DNA of 64,000 nt from Saccopteryx bilineata (lineage: Eukaryota > Chordata > Mammalia > Chiroptera > Emballonuridae). The position numbers and the translations under genes were made by a program. Location: positions 50,644,113-50,708,112 of the forward strand of contig NC_089496.1 of assembly GCF_036850765.1 (NCBI RefSeq), in the 5' to 3' direction. The notes under the pieces are model-generated. The model did not search any database, was not told where the DNA came from, and saw only the letters and a list, made by a program, of their open reading frames with translations. How positions within the stretch are numbered: position 1 is the stretch's first letter; each line of letters opens with the position of its first letter. Positions 1 through 9,999 of this stretch are shown piece by piece.

Positions 1-371
1 TTAATCATTAAATCAGTCACTTCATCACTGCGCAATGCTGTTAAACCCAGAGTGCACTGAGTTTCTGGAATGACACTTAACTCTCTCAGGTAGACTTTCT
101 CCTTATGAGACAAATCTTGTTGCTCTGAATCTGGATACTTTCATTTAAAGGAGGTCACACCCAAATATTCACTAACTTGTTCTTGAAGCATGTAGTATTC
201 TCCTGTCTCATCCGGTGGCCACTTGTACTCTATCAAGTTTTCTGCTGGAGAGGAGCTAACGCTGAGATCCTGATTTGAAGTGTCACAGCTCCTAGAACTG
301 ACTCCTGAGCCCATTCGCCTCCTTTTAGATGGTTGGGTCCCATCGTGTGAATTATCTTCATTATCATCCTT
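1..371 (-). pseudogene. PHF10: PHF10 processed pseudogene, 5' part, cut by the window edge
   Basis: Read on the minus strand, this translates to a protein closely matching residues of about 29-150 of PHF10 (BAF45A), a subunit of the PBAF chromatin-remodelling complex. Recognisable pieces are [41 protein letters not shown] and [15 protein letters not shown]. The match runs without introns across about 120 codons, which points to a retrocopy. A TGA at 141-143 replaces the arginine expected after VTSFK, and many substitutions are present, so it is not functional. The rest of the copy lies left of the window. It sits inside a SEPTIN7 intron in the opposite orientation. Homology stops at 371, and the next bases read like a splice acceptor (polypyrimidine then AG). 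The source transcript may therefore have kept part of its first intron, or the resemblance is chance. PHF10 identity is from memory. Confidence 0.88.
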
Positions 372-700
372 CTGCTAGAGAGATAAAACCGTTATCTTTC
401 CTAGTACTTGATGGAATACAGTGACATGGAAACAATTATCCGCTGACACTGACACTCAGGGCCGCGTGTTAGGACCGCCGCCTCGGCCACAGGTCACATC
501 GCCTGTCAGAGCCAGAGGTTCCCGCATCTGACTGCGTGTGGCGGGCGCCTCCCACGCTTCGAGCGAGACTCCCACAGCCAGACGGGTCCTTAGCCTGCGC
601 GGCGTGCAGAGCGGCCCGCAGAGTCACCCACAGCGGGACCCGTGGCCTCGGGGACCTCACGCTGCGGCCAGAGTCGCGACCCCGCCTCTATATAGTTTGA
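372..700 (-). other. Flank of the PHF10 retrocopy with a CpG-dense tract
   Basis: About 100 bp of AT-rich sequence is followed, at roughly 465-690, by a CpG-dense, GC-rich block unlike the AT-rich SEPTIN7 intron around it. No protein homology is recognised; the short open frame on the minus strand has no similarity I know. It may be the 5' end of the retrocopied transcript (first exon or first intron of PHF10) carried along in the insertion, or an unrelated CpG-rich patch. The composition is seen; the origin is inference. Confidence 0.35.
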
Positions 701-1254
701 GTTAAAAAAATTTGGCTCTCGAAAGAAATTTTAATCGTTGTACTGTTGATATTTGGCCCTGTTGACTAATGAGTTTGCTGACCGCTGAGTTAGATGAAAA
801 CCATTTTAACAATGTTGACGCATTTGTAGCCGGGTGTTATCTACCATTAAAGGATACTCCTGAAGGATCATCTGTCTGTACAACTAAGGAGAAAGGCAAG
901 TTCTCAGAGTAGCAATATGGTGTTTGTAGTGGCCAACATCCCTCATAGTGGAAAAGAAGATGTCCCCCTCCCCCTTTTTGGAGCCATGTCTCCACACGGC
1001 CTGTACAGTGCACAAGAAAGCACACAGGCATTACTAGTCTTTGGCAAAGGCACAAGCCGTTCTCATTTAAAACCGATCTTAGACCTAACTCTTATGTTTA
1101 GTTGTTTCCATATTTTTCTAATGATGTTGGGGTCATAGAAGCAGAAAGTGATTTTAGTAATGTCATACAGTATCTCATCTGCTTTCATCACTCAGAGTTT
1201 GGTGTTAACATTTATTTCTGGACGTGTAATGATTCTTCTTCATATCCGTAACAG

Positions 1255-1390
1255 GAGCCCTCTGGCACAAATGGAAGAAGAGAGAAGGGAGCATGTAGCT
1301 AAGATGAAGAAGATGGAGATGGAGATGGAACAGGTGTTTGAGATGAAGGTCAAAGAAAAGGTTCAGAAACTGAAGGACTCGGAAGCTGAG
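1255..1390 (+). CDS. SEPTIN7: SEPTIN7 coding exon, start of C-terminal coiled coil
   Basis: Septin 7 is a GTP-binding cytoskeletal protein that forms hetero-oligomeric filaments with SEPT2- and SEPT6-group septins, at the cleavage furrow, cilium base and dendritic spine necks. This exon encodes the last base of a lysine codon plus 45 residues starting [14 protein letters not shown] and ending KDSEAE. It lies just after the GTPase domain and is rich in E, K, R and M in a heptad pattern typical of the septin coiled coil. The acceptor is AACAG before 1255 and the donor is GTAATT at 1391. The frame enters one base into the exon and leaves at a codon boundary. Upstream exons with the GTPase domain lie left of the window. 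Translation as read matches mammalian septin 7 as I remember it. The coding strand has no stops or frameshifts. Confidence 0.96.
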
Positions 1391-1658
1391 GTAATTAACT
1401 TTATTATTGCCACTTACGGACACAACACCCCTTTTCAGAATAATATCGTTAATAAAATTCATAGATAATATAACCTTTCTATAAATATTTTTCCAAATTA
1501 AATGTAACATTCAAATGTTAAATGCAGAAATAAAAGTAAGCACTGTGTTTATAATAAAATACATACTTTATTATGTAAGTGGACACAAGTATATTTGTTT
1601 GAAAGACATAATAGTCAGAATACTTATAATGAATTAGTAAGTTATAAAAAATGAAATT

Positions 1659-2000
1659 GCCCTGGCCAGTGGCTCAGTGGATAGAGTGTTGGCCCAGTAT
1701 ATGGACATCCCAGCTTTGATTTTTGGTCAGGGCACACAGAAGTGACCATCTGCTTCTCTCCCATCCCTCCTTCTCTTCCCATCCTTCCCCCCTTCCCCTC
1801 TCATAGCCAGTACTTCATTAGTTCGAGCATGGCTCCATACACTGAGGATAGCTTGGTTGGTCTGAGCATGTCATCTTCCAGCACTAAAAATAGCTTGCTA
1901 CTTGAGCATCGGCCCCAGACAGGGTTGCCAGGTGGATCCTGGTTGGGGCGCATGTGGGAATCTGCCTATCTCCCCACCTTTCACCTAAAAATAAATAAAT
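1659..2000 (+). repeat. tRNA-derived SINE (Ves-like, diverged)
   Basis: The head starts GCCCTGGCCAGTGGCTCAG with a pol III A-box-like segment; the body is C/T-rich and the tail is AAATAAATAAATAA. An 11-bp near-perfect target duplication (AAAATGAAATT at 1648-1658, AAAATGAGATT at 2001-2011) brackets it. The B box is degraded, so this is an old, inactive copy. Confidence 0.85.
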
Positions 2001-2300
2001 AAAATGAGATTATAAGACATTCTATATATTCTGAATAAGAAAGGTAAAGATCAGAGTTTTGAGTTTTGAGTGGATGTAAAAATAAAAAGTAATGTTAGAT
2101 CAAACTTGTTTGCATGTGTGTGAGAAAGAAGAGCCATCCCTCATTGAACTAAGGATGAGAGGGGTAAGTTACAGTCAAAGGGGAGAAAATGAAGGAATGT
2201 GACACTCTTGTAAAGAACTCGTGGGTTAATACAAAATAGATCATTGATTTCAGTGTGGAGTTTTCTTAGTACAGATTGGTTATTGTGTTCAAAATTATTT

Positions 2301-2636
2301 ATTTATCTTTTTATAGAGACAGAGTCAGAGAAAGGGATAGATAGGGACAGACAGACAGGAGCGGAGAGAGATGAGAAACATCAATCATTTTTTCGTTGCA
2401 ACAACTTAGTTGTTCATTGATTGCTTTCTCATATGTGCCTTGATGGGGGTTGGGGGGGTGGAGGCTACAGCAGACCGAGTAACCCCTTGCTCGAGCCAGC
2501 GACCTTGGGTCCAAGCTGGTGAGCTTTGCTCAAACCAGATGAGCCCGCGCTCATGCTGGCGACCTTGGGGTCTCGAACCTGGGTCCTCCACATCCCAGTC
2601 TGATGCTCTATCCACTGTGCCACCGCTTAGTTAGAC
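2301..2636 (-). repeat. tRNA-derived SINE (horseshoe-bat type), minus strand
   Basis: Read on the minus strand it has GGTGGCACAGTGGATAGAGC (A box), GGTTCGAGACC (B box), a paired GGTCGC/CTGGCTCGAGC body and a C/T-rich, A-rich tail. A perfect 11-bp target duplication CAAAATTATTT flanks it at 2290-2300 and 2637-2647. Confidence 0.9.
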
Positions 2637-2714
2637 CAAAATTATTTTTAAATATATGAGATGACATTAATATGAAATATTTAAGGAACTTTAGATCTAT
2701 TTTGTTACATCTTT

Positions 2715-2880
2715 ATAGATGGTCCGGATGCAGAGTTTAAAATAATGATTGTTAGGATGCTCAAAGATCTTAGAACAACAATAGATGGTCATTACGAACA
2801 TTCTCATTGCTTTTTTAATTACTGCATAACACGTACTGAAACGCTCGTTGACTTAATACATAAGCAACAGTCTGGTTCAT
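2715..2880 (+). repeat. Probable LINE-1 fragment (ORF1-side)
   Basis: The run AATGATTGTTAGGATGCTCA followed by an AGATCTTAGAACAACAATAG-type stretch resembles the region around ORF1 of mammalian LINE-1. Short, diverged and identified from memory only. Confidence 0.4.
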
Positions 2881-3424
2881 TGAGTGGATGGGGGATGCGT
2901 GGAGTGAGGAGAGGATTCAGTAATTCTGCGGAAATGCTTTTGTCCCACATTAGAATTCTCTTAGGTGACTGGGCGTCAGCCTGTTCTTCCATCTGTCCCT
3001 CTGCGTCTGTCCAGGCACTGAGCTGTACATCTAGATCAGAAGGGAGATAGCAGCAGGAAGAACCACAAGTGTCTTCTCCGCCTAGATCTTCCGTTGAAAA
3101 TCTAAAAGTAGTTTCATTTACGTTTCATACAGAAATATTATAGGACCTGCTCCCAAGAGTAAGTAGAAACAATCCTGAGATTATAGCCGGAGAAACCCTC
3201 CAGAGTGTTTAGGACTGTTGTGAAGGGTGAAACAGGGTTTGGAGAAACTCAGTCTTTGGAGGGATGAGATCTTTCTTCGCATTGAAAGGAGCTCCCTGCA
3301 GAGATCTGGGCTGTTTCTCCCAGTGCTGTAAGCCTTAGACACAGCAGATGTATAGGGGAAGAAGCTTTCTTAACCTTGTTTAATACCGTTTCTTCTCAAG
3401 TTCATTTGTACTAGAACTATGTGG

Positions 3425-3625
3425 AGCAAGCTGCTAACGTCCAGCGGCACAGTGCACCAGGCACAGTTCTAAACGCCTTTCTCCGTCAGTCAGTCAGTGC
3501 ACACCACAGCGCTGTTCAGCAGACCCTCGTGTGCAGCGCCCTTCTCTCCGTGAGAGGACGGTAGATTAACTCGGTCAGTGCTGCTTAGTTGTCAGCCATT
3601 GTTCGAACCCACTTAGTTCTTTGTT
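3425..3625 (-). repeat. Possible MIR fragment
   Basis: CACCAGGCACAGTTCTAAAC and a later TTGTTCGAACCCACTTAG match, in order, pieces of an antisense MIR. Heavily diverged. Confidence 0.5.
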
Positions 3626-4479
3626 GGCTCTTAGTCACTAAAAATCTGCAATCATGTGTCCACAATTTCAATCCTAAAGTGCTCTGAACACTGAAACCAG
3701 ACATAGAACTAATACTTTTATTTCGCTTGATTTGAATTATTTATATTTATATATTTTTCTGCAAAATATAGTAATGTGTTTGATTATAGGCACTACCTTA
3801 GATAGCACAGGAGGTGTTCTGTAAATATAGTATAGACACCTTTTAAGTAGTATTTCCTCTCTACAATCTGAGAAATTATGAATTTTTAAATACATCCTAT
3901 CTAAGGGTTTTTTGAGAGTGAGGTACTTGTACTTTTTATACACGTGCAATTAACAGAAGAGATACTTTGTAAGAGAAATGTAAAGGTGAGGAATGATGAG
4001 CACCTGTGAATAAAATAAGGCTCATCGGTGTTGATCTGCCTTCCTCCTGGAGGTAACTATTCTGAATTGTTTATTTGATTCCCTTGCAGTTTTTTTAAGT
4101 AGCCAGAGGCATTTTCTTTTTTTCCTGTTTTCTGATATTTTCTTAGTAACTCATTTGCTATCGTCAGGAAAGTGTTATTTCAAATTTGCTTAAATTGATC
4201 TTAGATGGTTTTGTTTTAGAGGAATTACATGAAATATGTGCAGTAGGACTGAATATGAAGTCACTTTGTGGGTTTACAAAATAATTAAGAAGAAAAATTG
4301 TATGCAGAATTATATTATCCAAATGCAAGATGTTAACTCACCAATGTAATACATAATTTCTGCACCTCTGAAGGTTTGCGTAGTTCTTAGGTATTCGGTC
4401 TAGGTTATCCTGATATTTTTGTACGGCTTTCTGGAGAAGCAGGCTGACTGGGTAAGCCAGCAGTAAGCCCTTTGTTTCT

Positions 4480-4615
4480 GCAGCCGCTCTGCGTGAGTGT
4501 CCCCACCCGCAGCCTGTGCTCGTGACCGCGTCACTGCTCAGTGCGGGAGAGCGCCCGCGTGCAGTCCCCGGGCCATCGCAGTGCGGCCTCCTGCATAACC
4601 CCTGGAGGTTGAAAG
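4480..4615. other. CpG-rich patch in SEPTIN7 intron
   Basis: About 135 bp with many CpG dinucleotides inside an otherwise AT-rich intron. No homology recognised. Confidence 0.4.
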
Positions 4616-4774
4616 CAGTTAGGTGGGCTCTAGCATTCTCTTTTTAACAAGCATTCCAGGTGATTTGTATGAAGACTAACATTGGAAAACTGTGTTCAAA
4701 AGAATCAGGAGACCTTACCATGATCTTGTAATTCTTATCTCCCTGCTTTTTTCCACTGGTCTCAACTTTCTGAA

Positions 4775-4850
4775 CTTGGAATTAGGAGACGGGTTCAAAT
4801 CCTGGATACCTGCCACTTTTTAGCTAATGATCATTGCAAGTGACTTAAAC
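4775..4850 (+). repeat. MIR, 5' half, split by a hAT element
   Basis: GGGTTCAAATCCTGGATACC, then TGCCACTTTTTAGCTAATGA and AAGTGACTTAAAC, follow the MIR core. The element resumes after the insertion at 5052. Confidence 0.75.
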
Positions 4851-5051
4851 CAATGTTTTTCAACAACTGGTCTGCCAGAAATTTTGTGCCTGTCTGCAAA
4901 AGAGTTAACTACTCTGATGTTGTATGAAGAGTATAGACCCAGTGATATTAGTTGAATTCACTTATGCTCAGGGTGATTTCTGCCTTAGCGGTCCCCAAAA
5001 TGATTCTCCTATTTCCACCTGCTCCAAAGTGTATGAAGGTTGAAAACCATG
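4851..5051. mobile_element. Short non-autonomous hAT element inside a MIR
   Basis: Ends are imperfect inverted repeats (CAATGTTTTTCAAC and, on the other strand, CATGGTTTTCAACC). Flanks are 8-bp target duplications ACTTAAAC (4843-4850) and ACTTAAGC (5052-5059). The host MIR reads through if the 201 bp are removed. No coding capacity. Confidence 0.75.
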
Positions 5052-5100
5052 ACTTAAGCTCTAAGCCATTGGCTCATCTGCACAGTGGGAGGGAGCAGTG
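5052..5100 (+). repeat. MIR, 3' continuation after the hAT insertion
   Basis: ACTTAAGCTCTAAGCC then GGCTCATCTGCACAGTGGG continues the MIR segment ending at 4850 (normally cacttaacctct...cctcatctgtaaaatggg). Confidence 0.65.
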
Positions 5101-5418
5101 GTGTCTTCCCTGCTGAGCTTCCCACATGTTTGTGAGGAATGGAAAATGCAATAGGCTATGTCTGTTCAAAAGTGCTACACAGGGTAAGTTTGCTGCACTT
5201 GTTTCTCCTCTCTTCAGATTCATCTCTTGGGTCAGTGCCCTCCTTTGGGGGTGGCAGGTCCTACAGAAGAGGAATCTTAGTGCTTTCCAGGGGGTTCTCT
5301 GACTGTGTGTATAGCACGAGAATGCCGTGCTCACACTGTTAGCGGTGGGGTGGCTGAGACATCCTCTGCCTCCTGAGCCCTTAACCAGTTGTGTGTTATA
5401 TGTTGGGCTGCGGTTTAG

Positions 5419-5558
5419 CTCCAGAGGCGCCATGAGCAGATGAAAAAGAATTTGGAAGCACAGCACAAAGAGCTAGAGGAGAAACGTCGCCAGTTTGAAG
5501 ACGAGAAAGCAAACTGGGAAGCCCAGCAGCGTATTTTAGAACAACAGAACTCTTCAAG
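5419..5558 (+). CDS. SEPTIN7: SEPTIN7 coding exon, C-terminal coiled coil
   Basis: This exon continues the septin 7 coiled coil with [20 protein letters not shown], then [20 protein letters not shown] and the start of EQQNSSR. The coiled coil mediates pairing with SEPT6-group partners in the filament. The acceptor is GGTTTAG before 5419, and the donor GTAACT begins at 5559. Length is 140 bp: 46 full codons plus two bases of the arginine codon finished by the next exon. Phase fits both neighbours exactly. The upstream intron (1391-5418) holds two SINEs, a LINE-1 fragment, MIRs and a small hAT element; the downstream intron is 962 bp. Confidence 0.96.
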
Positions 5559-6520
5559 GTAACTAATACCAGGTTCTTGAGAAATGTGTATGTTAATGTC
5601 TTAAAGAATTATTTTAAAACCATTAGGATAACATTTTAAAAGGCATCACCCATTATCTTGCATCCTCATCACAGTTATTTTCATGGATGATATTTTTATG
5701 TAGGTAAATATAATCTGCCTAAGATAGCAGTAATACTTTTTAGCTACAGACATTTTCCATGACTTAACAGTCTTTATAACTAGAATGTGGTCGCTTCGTA
5801 ACATTCTCCGTGACTCATCAGGGTCAGTTTCTTGTCCCCTCCCTCCAGTGGTTGGGCATAATGGCTGTGCTCAGTTTGGGCGAGCATTGAGAACACTGCT
5901 GTAAGATCTTGTATACATTTAGAGGGATCTTTTAAATGTGTTGAATTGTTTCTTTAGGATAAAAATTTTAAGATAAAAATAAGTTGCTCATTTCTCACTT
6001 GTAAAAACTCAGAAAACTCAGTAATGTTTGTGCAGTGGCTCCCTCCACCCCCGCTCAGTGTCCGTGTAAAACTGAAGAAGTTGAATTGCTGTAAAGATTG
6101 TATAATTTACCCTCACTGCTAAACGTTCTCAGATCAGACATTTGTTCTGTTAACTTTTCCCCCAAGGACGAGGAAAATATGTTTATAAAAACAACAGCAT
6201 ACAGACTCCAGTAGGAAAAAAGGATACCCAGTTAGATGTCAGTGGAGTTTTTTTTTATTTATTTGCACTATTTTATTTGAGAATTGTTCTCTTATATTTA
6301 CTGTATTTATTCTGGAACTTTCTCAAATGTTTGAGTGTCTAAAAAAGTAGTATGGAGTAGCACTGTCCTCATTGTTTACTTCTGCATCTGTACATTTTTC
6401 CATGGGAAAGTACTGGCCAGTCCAACACAGCTGTTGTGGGGTTAGCTGTTGCTACTGTGTGTTGTTGATTATGTTTGTAACATAGCCTGCCATTTTGATT
6501 CTTCTCCTTTTGACATTTAG

Positions 6521-6560
6521 AACCTTGGAAAAGAACAAGAAGAAAGGGAAGATCTTTTAA
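6521..6560 (+). CDS. SEPTIN7: SEPTIN7 last coding exon segment and stop
   Basis: The acceptor is a pyrimidine-rich stretch ending TTTAG at 6516-6520. The first base completes an arginine codon, followed by TLEKNKKKGKIF and TAA at 6558-6560. This basic tail is the conserved carboxyl end of septin 7. Together the three exons in the window give the last 104 residues of the protein. The 3'UTR follows directly. Confidence 0.96.
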
Positions 6561-7575
6561 ACCCTCTGCTGACCACCAGTTCCATATTAGTTGCCAATAT
6601 GCCAGCTTGGACATCAGTGTTTGTTGGATCCGTTTGGCCAATTTGCACCAGTTTTATCTGTAATGATGGATTTAACAGCATGACAAAAATTATTCTTATT
6701 TTTTTGTTCTTGATGGAGATTAAGATGCCTTGAATTGTCTAAGGTGTTGTGTACTTAGAAACTAACAGCTCTAAGTACCTTTCCTACATTTTGTTTTTAT
6801 TATTATTAAACAGATGTCTTCAATTTAATGCAAGAAAACACTTGACTATTGTACAATCATGTTCTGGTGGTTTGACTGTTTACAGGATATTCCAAACTGA
6901 AAGGACTCGGACAGGTTTTCATTGAGGATCAATTGCCATAATATGATGCAAACTATGCTTCTCTATGATAATTATAATACAAGGTTCCATCCAGTGCAGC
7001 GTATACAATAATGTAATTTAGTCTAACACAGTTGACCCTATTTTTTGACACTTCCATTGTTTAAAAATACACATGGAAAAAAAACCTATATGCTTACAAT
7101 GCACCTAGAGCTTTTTTATAACAGCCTTTTGTTTGTTTGTTTGTTTTGGATTCTTTAAATATATATTATTCTCATTTAGTGCCCTCTTTAGCCAGAATCT
7201 CATTACTGCTTCATTCTTGTAATAACGTTTAATTTAGGTATTTTCCATATATTGGCCCTGCTAAAATAGAGGATAGCATCTTTCATACGGTAGGAACCAA
7301 CAGCAACTTCCCTGTAATTCCCTTTTTACACTTTATGGTAAGTAGCAGGGGGAAATGCGTTTATAGATCATTTCTAGGCAAAATTGTGGAGCTAACGACC
7401 AACCTGTTTCTACCCATGTGCAGTCTCTTTATTTTATTAGAAATGGGAATCATGGCCTCTTGAAAAGAAAAGAAAAAGTCAACATTCTGCATTTAGCTGT
7501 ATTCATATTATTGCATTTCTGTATTTTTTTGTTTGTATTGTAAAAAATTCACATAATAAACAATGTTGTGATGTA
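6561..7575 (+). other. SEPTIN7: SEPTIN7 3' untranslated region
   Basis: AT-rich sequence follows the stop codon, with several T runs, ATTT-type stretches and no repeat insertion. The distal end is set by the AATAAA at 7555-7560, so cleavage is expected near 7575. Longer forms are possible: an AAATAAA also occurs near 8365. No coding potential is seen. Confidence 0.75.
7555..7560 (+). terminator. SEPTIN7: Polyadenylation signal AATAAA of SEPTIN7
   Basis: Canonical AATAAA about 1 kb past the stop codon, followed within 30 bp by a GT-rich stretch (TGTTGTGATG) that suits a downstream cleavage element. Confidence 0.75.
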
Positions 7576-7599
7576 ATGGCGTGCGGGTCTGAAATATTC

Positions 7600-9140
7600 T
7601 AGAGTCGCTGCACAAGACTAGGCTGTGTTTGGGGAGAGACTGTTCAGCAGAACTGGCCTGCTCCGCCATGGCAGCGCCTGTCTTCCTGTTGTCCGCTCAC
7701 TCAGCATTCTGTGAGGGGGACTTTCTCTCGAGGCTCAGTGCCTCCCTATTTCTTATTGTCACCCATCAATATGTTATTGCTCTGAGAACAAATCCCAGCT
7801 CATTCACTAAGTAAACTCTAGTCTCTGGAAACTGAAATTTTTTTTATGCAGGAGGAGGATAGTATAATTTCCTTTCACCGATGTTGGATTACATCAATTT
7901 TAACCTAATGCTTTATGGTGTGTTAAGTATAATGAATGCAGACCAATTCATTACCTTACAGAGTTTCACCATGTCTGCTACTTTTTCAAATTAAGGATCC
8001 AAGCAGTAGGAACTCTGCTTGGATAATTCTGATTAGTTAATATCTTTGTTTACTTCAGAGACTGAAGGATTTAAATAAATCAGTATGAGTGAAAGATCAT
8101 GTTGGTATAGATTCTAAAATGTAAACTATATATCAGGAAGCTTATTCACATCGTGAATCCTGCCTTTGCACATATGTTCACTCAGGGCACTATTTTTAAA
8201 GCAGATCTCATAGGGCATTAAAAACACAATTTAGGGATGCTGCAGTAAACATTTATCTTGACTTGATGGTCATCACTAGCTAAAAATTGTCTTGGAAAAT
8301 TTTTTTTTACCTAAAATGCCTTTTGCCGTTGGACAGCATAACATGGTACATGTGGCTTTTTAAAAATAAATTGGCTGTTATTCCAAATCTAGAATCAGAT
8401 ATTCAGGAATAACTGCAGTACATATTGAGGGATTTCCTTTGTTCGCGGTTGTTCTCGTGCTAGGAGAGATTGGGTTAATATCTAACGAAGCTTTGGTTTT
8501 AGGGAGTAGCGGACAACGTACTGAATCTGGTGAATGCAAGCTGCGAAGTTTCCAGAGACGGCCCCTAACTGGTGAAGCAGGACTGGCCCCTAACTGGTGA
8601 AGCAGGACTGCTTCTGAACACAGGGCCTCCTGGCTGCCATTGGAAACGGTGTCTTCTGAGACCTGCTCTTGATTCTGCCTCCTCGGGAAAACTTTCCCAA
8701 GTCTCTGCCACGTCCTGCCTGCCGTTTCTCTTGAACCTGATACAGGAGCTGAGCAGCTTGGCTGGGCCTTTGATTGACTTCAGCCTTTTTGAGCTGACTG
8801 AGGGCTGTTTTGGCCATAGGCTTGCGGATTTCTGAGCACCACTAACATTCAGGAAAGCATAAGGAAAGGTCAGCAGATGGGCTGTGCCTGGTCCTTTTTG
8901 TCAGAGACATTATCTAGTTGAGGCAGCTCACTAACCACTATCATTATTGGGAGTAACCTAGTAAGTACTAGTCCTAGTGCAGGGTGGGCACCTCGCGGTA
9001 GGGTTTTACTGCCACCTAGTGGAACGAGGTCTAATTGTTTCATCATCAAGTTCACAAGAACAGGGGAAGTTGCTAATGACTTGGACGGATGGGTTATTTC
9101 TGTGTGGCTCGTTTTGTCACCTTGGAAGCTGAAGAGATGC
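7600..9140. other. SEPTIN7 downstream flank, no gene seen
   Basis: AT-rich, apparently single-copy sequence with no splice-consistent coding exon. Contains the 25-bp tandem duplication at 8560-8609. Confidence 0.6.
8560..8609. repeat. Perfect 25-bp tandem duplication
   Basis: GGCCCCTAACTGGTGAAGCA followed by GGACT occurs twice back to back at 8560-8584 and 8585-8609 with no mismatch. Confidence 0.95.
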
Positions 9141-9172
9141 AGACCCGCCCGCCCGCCCCGCCCCCCCGCCTC
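9141..9172. repeat. (CCCG)n GC-rich low-complexity tract
   Basis: GACCCGCCCGCCCGCCCCGC with further C runs: GC-box-like and able to form a G-quadruplex on the minus strand. Confidence 0.7.
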
Positions 9173-9608
9173 TCAGGGCCATTTGCTTTATCACACGTTA
9201 ACCACCTTCACTTTCTGACTCCCCAGCCGTTCATGACTCTAAAATCCGCTTGCAGAAACTGACCTTAGAATGTAGGGGTGAGGGGTTAGACGAGAAAAAA
9301 GAAGGGAGAGGCGGCCCGGTCCTGCATCAAGAGCAAAAAGGGGGGGGTTCAGCGCTTCCCACAACCCCAGCGACCTCCCTGGCGCGTCCCAAGGTGGATG
9401 CCATTGGTGGAGGCAGTGTGTAGGTCTGGTGACATTCAGTTCATTCTCAAGGACAGCCGGCCTAGTGAAGACTGTTGTGTGTCCTCCCTGATGTGAGAGG
9501 GGAAAGATTGTCTGCCACTCCAGCAAGCGGAAGTCCTTCCTAGTGAAAAGCTTGCAGAGGTAACCCAAAGTCAGTGTATCCCATTAAGGGTTTACCCCTG
9601 CTCCTTTT

Positions 9609-9780
9609 GTGGTAATAGCAACTGTCCGGCTGTTGAACATTTGCTCTGTTCCAGACAGTGAGCTAGATCGTTTTTATGTGCGTTATCTTCATTTAATCAA
9701 CTCAGAATGATACCAGATGCCCATCTCTTCCTTTTCAGAGTGGAGACAGGGTTGGGGCTGTCAGTGACATCTCAGCTTCT
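9609..9780 (-). repeat. MIR, antisense
   Basis: TGAACATTTGCTCTGTTCCA, AGACAGTGAGCTAGAT and GTTATCTTCATTTAATCAAC follow the antisense MIR order. Confidence 0.6.
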
Positions 9781-9892
9781 CCAGCAGGCAGGTAGGTGGT
9801 GACTGGTGACGCTGACGTGTGTCACCAGGGCCTGCGTGCATCAGACATACACTGTGCGACCACTGGGGTGCGCTAGGCCACGCTGAACCGTA

Positions 9893-9995
9893 GTCCCTGG
9901 GTTCAAACCCCAGCTCTGTGTGAATTGCGTGTGTGACCTCTCCTGAACATTCGCTCCGTCAGCTGTAGCATAGGGCCACATCTCCCTCGCTGGTC
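9893..9995 (+). repeat. MIR
   Basis: CTGGGTTCAAACCCCAGCTC followed by a GTGTGACCTCTCCTGAAC stretch matches the MIR core in sense orientation. Confidence 0.6.
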
Positions 9996-9999
9996 TGGG

